DNA of 64,000 nt from Aliiroseovarius pelagivivens. Its GTDB lineage: Bacteria; Pseudomonadota; Alphaproteobacteria; Rhodobacterales; Rhodobacteraceae. The number at the start of each line of letters is the position of its first letter. Within the stretch, counting starts at the first letter, position 1. The position numbers and the translations under genes are program-made. The stretch covers positions 62,001-126,000 of the forward strand of contig NZ_OMOI01000002.1 of assembly GCF_900302485.1 (NCBI RefSeq). The letters are read 5' to 3'. Below, piece by piece: positions 19,302 to 27,531 of the stretch. Below the pieces are notes generated by a model that saw only the letters and a list, made by a program, of their open reading frames with translations, searched no databases and was not told the DNA's origin.

Positions 19302-19403
19302 GGCGCATGTTCCCTAGATTGCGTCGGGTGTTTTCTTCGAAAAGTAATTTCAATCCTACCACTCACGGAATTGCTCGGCGAAGACAATTGGAAAGGAATA
19401 ATT

Positions 19404-19961
19404 ATGTTCTATCGCGATGAGCGACTCGCACTCTTCATCGATGGCTCGAACCTTTATGCAGCGGCGAAGTCGCTGGGGTTCGACATTGACTATAAGCTGC
19501 TTAGGCAAGAGTTCATGCGTCGTGGCAAACTGCTGCGCGCATTCTACTATACAGCCCTTCTGGAAAACGACGAATACTCACCCATTCGTCCGTTGGTGGA
19601 CTGGCTACACTATAACGGTTTCTCGATGGTGACGAAGCCCGCCAAGGAATACACCGATTCCATGGGGCGCCGGAAAGTCAAAGGCAACATGGACATCGAA
19701 CTGACCGTCGATGCGCTTGAGCTGGCTGACCATATCGACCACGCTGTTCTGTTCTCGGGCGACGGCGATTTCCGCCCGCTCGTGGCCGCGCTTCAGCGTA
19801 AAGGCGTACGTGTATCGGTCGTATCAACGATCCGCAGCCAGCCGCCGATGATTGCGGATGAACTGCGCCGTCAGGCCGATAACTTCATCGAACTGGAAGA
19901 GCTAAAAGACGTGATCGGCCGCCCTCCGCGTGAATTTGACGCGCCGGAAGACCGAGATTGA
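19404..19961 (+). CDS. NYN (LabA/DUF88-type) domain protein
   Basis: 185 residues from the ATG at 19404, preceded by AAGGA. The PIN-like NYN domain shows LALFIDGSNLY near residue 10 and FSGDGDFRPLVAAL in the second half. These acidic residues form the metal site of the fold. Members are proposed RNA nucleases or nucleic-acid binding proteins, and the bacterial LabA/DUF88 group lacks a settled function. It is monocistronic, with a strong terminator at 19971. Confidence 0.88.
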   Translation: MFYRDERLALFIDGSNLYAAAKSLGFDIDYKLLRQEFMRRGKLLRAFYYTALLENDEYSPIRPLVDWLHYNGFSMVTKPAKEYTDSMGRRKVKGNMDIELTVDALELADHIDHAVLFSGDGDFRPLVAALQRKGVRVSVVSTIRSQPPMIADELRRQADNFIELEELKDVIGRPPREFDAPEDRD

Positions 19962-19970
19962 TCTGAACAG

Positions 19971-20005
19971 ACAGGCCGGAGCAAACGCTCTGGCCTGTTT
20001 CCTTT
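19971..20005 (+). terminator. Rho-independent terminator after the NYN gene
   Basis: A 12 bp stem (arms 19971-19982 and 19987-19998, one G-T pair) with loop AAAC is followed by TTTCCTTT. It starts 10 nt after the stop codon. Confidence 0.9.
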
Positions 20006-20067
20006 GGGGGGCGGCTCTGGACGCCCGGCGTGAAAACCCTTACCTCTGACCCAGATCGGAGGACGCC

Positions 20068-21018
20068 ATGACCAAACCCGCCCTGACCCTATATCTTGCA
20101 GCCCCCAACGGCTTTTGCGCAGGCGTGGATCGCGCCATCAAGATCGTCGAAATGGCGATCGAGAAATGGGGCGCGCCGATCTATGTCCGCCATGAAATCG
20201 TGCACAACAAATTCGTTGTGGACGGGCTGCGCGCGAAGGGTGCGGTATTCGTTGAGGAACTGAACGAATGCCCTGATGATCGCCCGGTCATCTTCTCGGC
20301 ACATGGCGTTGCGAAATCCGTCCCGGCCGAAGCCTCGCGCCGCGAAATGGTCTATGTCGATGCCACCTGTCCGCTGGTCTCGAAAGTGCACATCGAGGCC
20401 GAACGGCACCACGATAACGGACTTCAGATGGTCATGATCGGCCACGAAGGTCACCCGGAAACGGTCGGCACGATGGGCCAACTGCCCGACGGAGAAGTCC
20501 TGTTGGTCGAAACCGCCGAGGATGTGGCGACGCTGGAACCGCGCGATCCAGAACAGCTGGCCTATATCACCCAGACCACCCTGTCAGTGGACGACACCGC
20601 CGGTATTGTCGCCGCCCTGCGCGAGCGTTTCCCCGCCATTGTTGGCCCGCACAAAGAAGACATCTGCTACGCCACCACCAACCGTCAGCACGCGGTCAAA
20701 GCCATCGCGCCGCAATCGGATGCGGTTATGGTGATCGGTGCGCCCAACAGCTCGAACTCGCGCCGCTTGGTCGAGGTCGCGCGCGCCAATGGCTGCAACT
20801 ATTCCATGCTGGTGCAGCGCGCATCCGAGATCGATTGGCGCTCGCTTGAAGGGATCCGCACCGTCGGTCTGACCGCAGGCGCGTCTGCGCCGCAAGTGTT
20901 GGTGGACGAGGTCATCGACGCCTTCCGCGACCGCTATGACGTGACGGTTGAGCTGGTCGAGACAGCACAAGAAAACATCGAGTTCAAAGTCCCGCGCGTG
21001 CTGCGTGTGCCTGCCTGA
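20068..21018 (+). CDS. ispH: 4-Hydroxy-3-methylbut-2-enyl diphosphate reductase
   Basis: 316 residues. The three [4Fe-4S] cysteines are seen in [22 protein letters not shown] and [12 protein letters not shown]. The conserved TTLSVDDT and [11 protein letters not shown] segments are also present. The enzyme performs the last step of the MEP isoprenoid pathway, forming IPP and DMAPP. GGAGG precedes the ATG. It leads a three-gene run with a methyltransferase and rnhA, spaced 6 and 18 nt. Confidence 0.98.
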   Translation: MTKPALTLYLAAPNGFCAGVDRAIKIVEMAIEKWGAPIYVRHEIVHNKFVVDGLRAKGAVFVEELNECPDDRPVIFSAHGVAKSVPAEASRREMVYVDATCPLVSKVHIEAERHHDNGLQMVMIGHEGHPETVGTMGQLPDGEVLLVETAEDVATLEPRDPEQLAYITQTTLSVDDTAGIVAALRERFPAIVGPHKEDICYATTNRQHAVKAIAPQSDAVMVIGAPNSSNSRRLVEVARANGCNYSMLVQRASEIDWRSLEGIRTVGLTAGASAPQVLVDEVIDAFRDRYDVTVELVETAQENIEFKVPRVLRVPA

Positions 21019-21024
21019 GCCGGC

Positions 21025-21612
21025 ATGTCCGAGGATCGCCAGACCCTTGACGTCTATGACGCCCAAGCCGCCGAATACGAGGCGCGGGTCGCGACCAAGG
21101 ACACACCGGGGCTGGACGGTTTCATCGCGGCCTTGCCCCGACACGCGCATGTTCTGGACTTGGGGTGCGGCCCCGGCCTGACCGCAAAACAGATGATGGA
21201 TCACGGCCTGACGGTGGACGCCACGGACGGGTCTGACGCGATGGTGCAACGTGCCCGCGATCACGGTGTTCCCGCGCGACGGGCTCTGTTTCACCAGATC
21301 GACGGTCGGTCTCTCTATGATGGGGTCTTTGCGAATTTCAGCCTGCTCCACCTGCCCCGGACCGAGATGCCCGCGATGCTGACCCGACTGCATAGGCTGC
21401 TGAAATCACGGGGCGTGCTTCACATCGGGGTGAAACTTGGCGCAGGCGACGCGCGCGATGATCTGGGGCGCTTTTACACCTACTACCAACAGGATGAACT
21501 GGAAGAGCTGTTGACCTTGGCGGGCTTTGCAATCATCACCCGCATTCTGGGCAAGGGCACCGGGCTGGATGGTCGGTCATCCGATTGGATTGTCCTGCAC
21601 GCGCGCAGCTAA
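21025..21612 (+). CDS. Class I SAM-dependent methyltransferase
   Basis: 195 residues. The SAM-binding motif I is VLDLGCGPGLTA, with an acidic post-I position in VDATDGSDAM and a motif IV-like NFSLLHLPR. The type-11/25 methyltransferase fold is clear but the substrate is not. It starts 6 nt after ispH and precedes rnhA, so it is probably co-transcribed. No membrane segment or signal is seen. Confidence 0.85.
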   Translation: MSEDRQTLDVYDAQAAEYEARVATKDTPGLDGFIAALPRHAHVLDLGCGPGLTAKQMMDHGLTVDATDGSDAMVQRARDHGVPARRALFHQIDGRSLYDGVFANFSLLHLPRTEMPAMLTRLHRLLKSRGVLHIGVKLGAGDARDDLGRFYTYYQQDELEELLTLAGFAIITRILGKGTGLDGRSSDWIVLHARS

Positions 21613-21630
21613 GGCGAAAGGAACACAATC

Positions 21631-22083
21631 ATGGCCGAGTTTTTCGCCTATACCGATGGCGCCTGTTCCGGCAATCCCGGCCCCGGCGGCTGGGGCACAC
21701 TTTTGCAGGCCAAGGAAGGCGGCACTGTCGTCAAAGAGCGCGAGCTGAAAGGTGGCGAGGAGCTGACTACCAACAACCAGATGGAGCTTATGGCCGCCAT
21801 CATGGCGCTTGAGACTCTGGGCAAGCCCTGCGCGATCACGGTTATCACCGACAGCCAATATGTGAAGAATGGCGTCACCGGCTGGATTCACGGTTGGAAA
21901 CGCAACGGCTGGAAGACTGCCGCCAAGAAACCCGTCAAAAATGCCGAGCTTTGGCAACGTCTGGACGAAGCCCAAGCGCGCCACCACGTGACATGGGAAT
22001 GGGTCAAAGGCCACGCAGGCCATCCGGAAAACGAACGCGCCGATGAACTGGCACGCGCGGGCATGGCGCCTTTCAAGGGCTAG
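21631..22083 (+). CDS. rnhA: Ribonuclease HI
   Basis: 150 residues. All four catalytic carboxylates fall in expected motifs: [18 protein letters not shown] (Asp), NNQMELMAA (Glu), [10 protein letters not shown] (Asp) and the later Asp in NERADELAR. The handle region [10 protein letters not shown] is present. It degrades the RNA strand of RNA-DNA hybrids. The Shine-Dalgarno is GGCGAAAGGA. Confidence 0.98.
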   Translation: MAEFFAYTDGACSGNPGPGGWGTLLQAKEGGTVVKERELKGGEELTTNNQMELMAAIMALETLGKPCAITVITDSQYVKNGVTGWIHGWKRNGWKTAAKKPVKNAELWQRLDEAQARHHVTWEWVKGHAGHPENERADELARAGMAPFKG

Positions 22084-22093
22084 GCTCTTGTCC

Positions 22094-22756
22094 CTAGAAC
22101 TGAAGCCACAACCCTAACCCCAGTTCGCTTTCGTTCGTCCCGTGCAATCCTTTCATGTATTGCGCGGTCAGGTGACGCCCCTCACGCAACTCCCATGCGA
22201 CAGATGGGATGGCTTTCAAGAAAGTCTGATCCGGGGTCATCATCACATCTACGCCAAGCATCATCATCAACCGATCACGGGGTTTCAATCCCAACATCCC
22301 AAAGCCGCCGTACTCGGTCTCTCGACCTTCCACGGAAAGGCTGGCGTAAAGCTCTAGATCCGCCCAACCCGACCCGAAGGCGGTGTCAAACCCACGCCCA
22401 AAATGGACGGCTGGCGTGACCCGAGGATCCTCGGACGGGCCGGCCAGGGTCAGGCTTAGTGCCGTTCTCAGCGGCTGGTCAGTCTCGGGAAAATGCCAGC
22501 GCACGGACAGCTCATATTCTGTGGCCTCCAGTATCGCGAAATCATAGCTGACTTTGCCCGATACTGTGATGTTGTTCCGCAAACCGTATTCAACATATGC
22601 CGTGCCAAGCGGATAGTCCTGCAGACGATCGGTATCCTGCTTGGCTGACACAGACAGGAACACCTCGCCCTGTTCGCGCGGCCACGATCCAGCGCTGGCC
22701 TGATACACCGTCGCAGTCAGAGCAAAACAGAGCAGGATGAGCAAACGAACCAACAT
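22094..22756 (-). CDS. Exported beta-rich protein, probable outer-membrane protein
   Basis: 220 residues with a signal peptide (cleavage likely after ...YQASA). The mature part has alternating hydrophobic/polar strands and ends in aromatic Phe (GLGLWLQF). This resembles a small outer-membrane barrel: a C-terminal aromatic residue is the usual BAM recognition feature. I recognise no named family. It is convergent with rnhA. Function is unknown. Confidence 0.72.
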   Translation of the reverse strand: MLVRLLILLCFALTATVYQASAGSWPREQGEVFLSVSAKQDTDRLQDYPLGTAYVEYGLRNNITVSGKVSYDFAILEATEYELSVRWHFPETDQPLRTALSLTLAGPSEDPRVTPAVHFGRGFDTAFGSGWADLELYASLSVEGRETEYGGFGMLGLKPRDRLMMMLGVDVMMTPDQTFLKAIPSVAWELREGRHLTAQYMKGLHGTNESELGLGLWLQF

Positions 22757-22790
22757 GGGTTCACTGTGGGGCAGGATGGTTAACCGGGTC

Positions 22791-23030
22791 TTAACTGCGG
22801 CCCGAATACCTCTGCCACAGCCAGATCAACAGAATGGCCCCCAACACGGCCCCGATTGCGCCAAAGGCAATGCTGCCGATGGCCAACAGAAAGCGCATCA
22901 ACAGACCGCTGATCAGCGCACCCCCGACACCAATGGCGATGGTCGTGGGGACATCAGTGCGTACATCCATGATGCGCGTGGCCAGAAAACCCGCAGCAGC
23001 ACCAACGATGATCAAAAATATAACCGACAT
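22791..23030 (-). CDS. GlsB/YeaQ/YmgE family small membrane protein
   Basis: 79 residues with three hydrophobic, glycine-rich segments (about 2-20, 30-50, 53-72). The pattern matches the transglycosylase-associated protein family (GlsB/YeaQ/YmgE). It is an inner-membrane protein often linked to stress responses, with no known biochemical activity. It lies between the exported barrel-like gene and fmt, on the same strand. Confidence 0.82.
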   Translation of the reverse strand: MSVIFLIIVGAAAGFLATRIMDVRTDVPTTIAIGVGGALISGLLMRFLLAIGSIAFGAIGAVLGAILLIWLWQRYSGRS

Positions 23031-23068
23031 GAAACCAATATGGGGTCAGAGTGTGCGGATTGAAAGGC

Positions 23069-23968
23069 TCAACCGACGTGACCGGGCATGTCAAAACCGC
23101 GCAGGAAGTCTTCGGCCTCCATCGCGCGTTTGCCGGGACGCTGGGCGCGCAGCACCTCGACCGCACCATCGCCGCAAGCAATCGTCAGCCCATCCAACAC
23201 CTGCCCCGGAGTACCCTGCCCGCCAGCCAGACGCGATGCCAGAAGCTTCACCTGTTCGCCGGCCACATCGCACTTCGCGCCGGGAAACGGGGACAAGCCA
23301 CGGATCAGGCGATCCACTTCGACGGCTGGGCGTGTCCAATCCACCCGCGCTTCGGCCTTGTCGATCTTGCTGGCATAGGTCACGCCATCTTCAGGCTGCA
23401 CCTCGGGGGTCAGATCATCCAATCGCGCCAGAGCGTCAACGATCATGCGTGATCCCATGGCCGCCAGACGGTCATGCAGAAGCGCGGTGGTTTCTTCGGC
23501 GCCGATGGGCGTGGCTTCGCGCAGCAGAACGGGGCCAGTGTCCAGACCGGCCTCCATCTGCATTATGCAAATGCCTGTCTCGGCGTCGCCCGCCATGATC
23601 GCGCGATGGATCGGCGCGGCTCCACGCCAGCGCGGCAGAAGCGAGGCTTGGATGTTCAGGCAGCCATGTACCGGCGCATCCAGAACCGCTTGCGGCAGGA
23701 TCAGACCATAGGCCACCACGACAGCGGTATCGGCGTTCAGATCAGCAAAAGCGGCTTGCTCGTCCGCGCCCTTCAGGGACACCGGGTGACGAACCTCGAG
23801 CCCCAGCTCCAAAGCCCGCGCATGGACCGGGCCGGGACGGTCTTTCTTCCCACGACCCGCTGGGCGGGGCGGCTGGCAATAGACGGCAGCAATATCATGC
23901 CCGGCCTCGACCAGAGCCTCAAGCACCGGAACGGAAAAGTCGGGCGAGCCCATGAAGACCAGTCTCAT
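23069..23968 (-). CDS. fmt: Methionyl-tRNA formyltransferase
   Basis: 299 residues. The formyltransferase N-domain has [15 protein letters not shown]. The catalytic segment [21 protein letters not shown] carries the Asn and His of the family, and a C-terminal tRNA-binding domain follows. It formylates initiator Met-tRNA. Its start overlaps the stop of the deformylase-like gene upstream (ATGA), giving the coupled order def, def-like, fmt. Confidence 0.97.
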   Translation of the reverse strand: MRLVFMGSPDFSVPVLEALVEAGHDIAAVYCQPPRPAGRGKKDRPGPVHARALELGLEVRHPVSLKGADEQAAFADLNADTAVVVAYGLILPQAVLDAPVHGCLNIQASLLPRWRGAAPIHRAIMAGDAETGICIMQMEAGLDTGPVLLREATPIGAEETTALLHDRLAAMGSRMIVDALARLDDLTPEVQPEDGVTYASKIDKAEARVDWTRPAVEVDRLIRGLSPFPGAKCDVAGEQVKLLASRLAGGQGTPGQVLDGLTIACGDGAVEVLRAQRPGKRAMEAEDFLRGFDMPGHVG

Positions 23969-24462
23969 CGCGCCAGTTTCCTTGCCTTTTTCACCAGCAT
24001 GTCGCGCTTCACCTTCGACAGGTGATCAACGAACACTTTGCCGTTTAGGTGATCAATCTGATGCTGCACGGATGTGGCCCAGATGTTCACAAAATCCCGT
24101 TCCTCGACCTCGCCCGCTTCGTTCAGAAAGCGTACGGTCACCGCGCGCGGACGGCTGATCACAGCGGAAACGCCGGGCAGGTTCGGACTGGCTTCTTCAT
24201 GCTCGCGATACTGGGTCGAGGCGTGCAGGATTTCCGGATTCGCCATGCGCACTGCCTGTCCGCGTTCATCGGATGCATCTACGACAGCCAAGCGCAGCAT
24301 GATCCCAAGCTGAGGCGCCGCCAGCCCAACACCGGGCATCGAGTCCATCGCAAAAATCATCTCGTCCCAGATGGCGCGAGTATCGTCCGTCACGGCCTCG
24401 ACCGGATCGGCCACCGTGCGCAGGCATTTATGCGGGTATTTCACATACGGGCGATGGGTCAC
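23965..24462 (-). CDS. Peptide deformylase-like protein lacking catalytic residues
   Basis: 165 residues that align end to end with deformylase and retain motif I (GVGLAAPQ, 44-51). Motif II is EEASPNLP instead of EEGCLSIP, so the metal-ligand Cys is Ser92. Motif III is HQIDH (134-138) instead of HEIDH, so the catalytic Glu is Gln135. Both changes should abolish or greatly reduce deformylase activity, although the two metal-binding His remain. The frame is intact and coupled at both ends (ATGA overlaps), so it is under selection and not a decayed pseudogene. A regulatory, ribosome-binding or substrate-holding role is possible but unproven. Confidence 0.85.
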   Translation of the reverse strand: MTHRPYVKYPHKCLRTVADPVEAVTDDTRAIWDEMIFAMDSMPGVGLAAPQLGIMLRLAVVDASDERGQAVRMANPEILHASTQYREHEEASPNLPGVSAVISRPRAVTVRFLNEAGEVEERDFVNIWATSVQHQIDHLNGKVFVDHLSKVKRDMLVKKARKLAR

Positions 24463-24980
24463 GACCGGGCCAGCTCTCGCTTCAGCTTTTGCATCTTGCG
24501 GGTTATCATCTGGCGCTTCAGCGGCTTCAGATAATCAATGAACAGCTTGCCGTTCAGGTGGTCAATCTCGTGCTGCACACAAGTCGCCCACAGCCCATCG
24601 AAATCACGCTCTTGCAGGTTGCCGTCGCGGTCCAGCCACTGCACACGAACTTCTTTCGGGCGGGTGACTTCTGCGAACTGATCCGGGATCGACAGGCAGC
24701 CTTCCTCATAGACGTTCAACTCGTCCGAGGATTGAAGGACTTCGGGGTTGAACATGACCAGCGGCTCGTGCGGCGCGTCTTCGTCGCGCACGCAATCCAG
24801 AACGATCAGACGCTTCAAAATGCCGATTTGCGGCGCTGCCAAACCAATGCCCGGCGCGTCATACATTGTTTCCAGCATGTCGTCGGCCAACGTCCGCAAG
24901 TCATCGGACAGGTCCGGCACGGCGTCGGCCACCTTTTTCAGGCGCGGGTCGGGGTGGATAAGGATCGGTATAATGGTCAT
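24459..24980 (-). CDS. def: Peptide deformylase (active form)
   Basis: 173 residues from the ATG at 24980. An ATG three codons upstream is possible, and neither has a strong Shine-Dalgarno. All motifs are intact: GIGLAAPQ (44-51), EEGCLSIP with metal-ligand Cys95, and HEIDH (137-141) with catalytic Glu138. It removes the formyl group from nascent proteins at the ribosome exit. It is first in the def, def-like, fmt set. Confidence 0.96.
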   Translation of the reverse strand: MTIIPILIHPDPRLKKVADAVPDLSDDLRTLADDMLETMYDAPGIGLAAPQIGILKRLIVLDCVRDEDAPHEPLVMFNPEVLQSSDELNVYEEGCLSIPDQFAEVTRPKEVRVQWLDRDGNLQERDFDGLWATCVQHEIDHLNGKLFIDYLKPLKRQMITRKMQKLKRELARS

Positions 24981-25080
24981 ATGCTGCATTTAGGCCATGC
25001 GCTTCGTTGGTGCAATGGCTGGCTTGCGCCTACCGCCAAAGCCGCTAACTTGCCCCAAACGCCATCCCGAAGGAGACACC

Positions 25081-26253
25081 ATGAATTTCGACAAGATGAC
25101 CGAGCGCCGCGGCACGCACTCCTCAAAATGGGACAAGATGGAGCAGCTGTTTGGCGTATCGCAGGAAGACGGGCTGGCGATGTGGACAGCGGACAGCGAC
25201 TATGAAACCGCGCCCTGCGTGATCGAAGCGGCCCGCAAAGCTGTCGAGCATGGCGTCTTCGGTTATTCGTGGGAATATGACGCCTACAAAGAGGCCGTCG
25301 CGTGGTGGATGCGCACCCGTCACAATTGGGAAGTGAACCCGGATTGGGTTCTGTCCAGCCAAGGTCTTGGCAACGCGATTGCTCTGTGCCTGCAGACATG
25401 GACCGAGCCCGGCGATGGCGTTGTGATCTTCACCCCCGTCTACCACGAGTTCGCCCTGAAGATCGGCAAGAACGGCCGCAAGGTGGTCGAATGCCCCTTG
25501 AAGCGTGTGGGCGATCGCTATGAGCTGGATCTGGAGGACGCACAGTCGCGCCTAACTGGAAACGAGAAGATGATCCTGTGGTGCTCGCCGCAGAACCCGT
25601 CGGGCCGGGTCTGGAACGAAGCCGAGCTGAAGGCGGTCGCTGCGTTTGCTGAGAAGAACGACCTGATGCTAATCTCGGACGAGATCCATCAGGATCTGGT
25701 CTATCCGGATTACAAATTCGTTCCGACTGCCGTTGCCGCACCAGAATCGCTTTCGCGTCTGGTCACGCTGACCGCTGCTTCGAAGACCTTCAATATTGCG
25801 GGCCAGCGCACTGGCAACATGATCATCCCTGACAATGATCTGCGCAACGCCATGCGCGCGAAGTTGTATCAGATGGACTATGCGCCCGGCATGTTGGCCG
25901 TGTCGATGATCACAGCAGCGTACTCGCCCGAGGGTGCGGAATGGGCGGACGCCCAGATCCAGCATCTGGATCGCAACCGCAAAATGTTCGACGAGGCGAT
26001 CAACGCCATCCCCGGCCTGAACTCCATGCCACTCGAGGCGACTTATCTGGCATGGGTCGATTTCTCGGGAACTGGCATGACCGATGACGAGGTCATCACC
26101 CGCATCCGTGACGACGCCAAAATCGCCGTCAGCCCGGGTCCGTCCTTCGGCATCGGCGGAGAAGGGTTCCAACGCTTCAATCTGGCCACGCAAGGCGCAC
26201 GGGTCGAAGAGGCCATCGACCGCATGCAACGTGCCTTCGCCGATCTGCAGTAA
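25081..26253 (+). CDS. patB: PatB/MalY family PLP-dependent C-S lyase
   Basis: 390 residues from the ATG at 25081, preceded by GAAGGAGA. A fold-type I aminotransferase pattern: MWTADSDYETAP near the substrate entry, WCSPQNPSGRVW, LISDEIHQDLVY, and the PLP lysine in TAASKTFNIAGQR. MalY/PatB enzymes cleave cystathionine or cysteine conjugates to thiols, pyruvate and ammonia. The true substrate here is unknown. It is divergent from the deformylase genes. Confidence 0.88.
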   Translation: MNFDKMTERRGTHSSKWDKMEQLFGVSQEDGLAMWTADSDYETAPCVIEAARKAVEHGVFGYSWEYDAYKEAVAWWMRTRHNWEVNPDWVLSSQGLGNAIALCLQTWTEPGDGVVIFTPVYHEFALKIGKNGRKVVECPLKRVGDRYELDLEDAQSRLTGNEKMILWCSPQNPSGRVWNEAELKAVAAFAEKNDLMLISDEIHQDLVYPDYKFVPTAVAAPESLSRLVTLTAASKTFNIAGQRTGNMIIPDNDLRNAMRAKLYQMDYAPGMLAVSMITAAYSPEGAEWADAQIQHLDRNRKMFDEAINAIPGLNSMPLEATYLAWVDFSGTGMTDDEVITRIRDDAKIAVSPGPSFGIGGEGFQRFNLATQGARVEEAIDRMQRAFADLQ

Positions 26254-26311
26254 ACTCAGGAACTAAAGTCTGCGCGGTGCGAAACAACATCGCGCAGGGA
26301 TCATTCAGGCT

Positions 26312-26662
26312 TCACTTGCCCTCGATCAGCGCAACCGGCGCGTTTTCTTCGCGGGCAAAATCAAGCGGCACTTGATCATGTGCTTCGGCCTTGCGCTTGA
26401 ATTCGTATTTCATCTGACCGTCTTCCTCTTCCGAGGCAATGATCAGGCACTGATACAAATGCCGCGACCCGTCATAGAGGTCCACAAGCCCGCGCAAATG
26501 CGGAGCGCGTTCGGCATCCAGCGCGAATCCCGTCTCCCAGAACTTCAGCACTGGAAACACCTCTTCATTCACAAGAATGCGTAGGCGGCTTTTCTTCTTA
26601 AGGTCTTTTTTGCGCGCGGCTTCCAGCCCCTCGCGCACCTCTTTTGGCAGAAATTCAAGCAT
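26312..26662 (-). CDS. Conserved hypothetical cytoplasmic protein
   Basis: 116 residues from the ATG at 26662, chosen for GGAGG 7 nt upstream. A basic N-terminal stretch (KKDLKKKSRLRI) is followed by hydrophobic and charged segments (LRGLVDLYDGSRHLYQCLI). There is no signal peptide or membrane helix, and I do not recognise the family. It is a single gene between patB (convergent) and the cob operon. The composition matches its neighbours. Confidence 0.7.
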   Translation of the reverse strand: MLEFLPKEVREGLEAARKKDLKKKSRLRILVNEEVFPVLKFWETGFALDAERAPHLRGLVDLYDGSRHLYQCLIIASEEEDGQMKYEFKRKAEAHDQVPLDFAREENAPVALIEGK

Positions 26663-26739
26663 GGGTCCCCTCCCTGCCAACATCATGGCAGGGAAATGGT
26701 TGGCGTCAAGTTAACCAGTTAAGAACAATGCGTTCTTGT

Positions 26740-27531
26740 TCAGGTGTTGTGGTCTTCCACCAGATTGACCCCTACCACTGGGCGCAGCACGTGGGGCTTC
26801 TCGGGATCATACAGTGCCGAATCCTTGAAATCCCGGCCGCGATCCAGCGCGGGACCGACCAGAATCAACGCGGTGCGGGTGATCTTTTCGGCGCGGACTT
26901 TCTTGCGGATGTCCTTGATCGTGCCGCGGATGAACATCTCGTCCGGCCAGCCGACGCGATAGGCGACGACCACCGGGCAATCCTCGCCATAGTACGGGGT
27001 CAGCACGCGTTCGATCTCGCGCATGTTGCGTACAGCAAGGTGAATGGCCAGCGTTGCGCCGGTCTTGGCGAAGTTTTCCAGCGTTTCCCCTTCGGGCATC
27101 GAGGTCGACTGCATCGACATCCGCGTCAGCACGATGGACTGCGCAATCTCGGGGATGGTCAGTTCCTGTCCCAAAGCCGCAGCCGCAGCCGCATAGGCAG
27201 GCACGCCGGGGATGACCTGATAGTCGATGCCGTCCGCATTCAAACGGCGAATTTGTTCAGCAATCGCACCGTAAAGAGACGGGTCTCCGGAATGCACACG
27301 GGCCACGTCTTCGCCGCGCGCATGGGCGGCTTTGATTTCGGCATGCGTGTCGTCCAGCGTCATTGCAGCGGTGTCCATGACTTTCGCATCGTCAGGGGCA
27401 CAGGAAACAACCTGCGGCGGGACCAGAGACCCCGCGTAGAGGCACACCGGACACTCACCGATGATGCGCTGCGCTTTCAGGGTCAGAAGTTCGGGATCGC
27501 CGGGGCCGGCACCAATGAAATAGACGGTCAT
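26740..27531 (-). CDS. cobM: Precorrin-4 C11-methyltransferase
   Basis: 263 residues of the tetrapyrrole methylase fold. It opens VYFIGAGPGDPELLTLKA with the family GxGPGD SAM site, then has LYAGSLVPP, VHSGDPSLYGA and VIPGVPAYAAA, typical of CobM/CbiF. It adds a methyl to C11 of precorrin-4 in cobalamin synthesis. It is the last gene of the corrin operon, overlapping the cbiG-cobJ stop (ATGA). A weak 6 bp hairpin (26721-26737) lies just beyond its end. Confidence 0.95.
   Translation of the reverse strand: MTVYFIGAGPGDPELLTLKAQRIIGECPVCLYAGSLVPPQVVSCAPDDAKVMDTAAMTLDDTHAEIKAAHARGEDVARVHSGDPSLYGAIAEQIRRLNADGIDYQVIPGVPAYAAAAAALGQELTIPEIAQSIVLTRMSMQSTSMPEGETLENFAKTGATLAIHLAVRNMREIERVLTPYYGEDCPVVVAYRVGWPDEMFIRGTIKDIRKKVRAEKITRTALILVGPALDRGRDFKDSALYDPEKPHVLRPVVGVNLVEDHNT

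Noticed and set aside
26270..26297. CTGCGCG/CGCGCAG inverted repeat after patB
   Set aside because: The 14 nt loop is large and no T run follows, so it is too weak to call a terminator.
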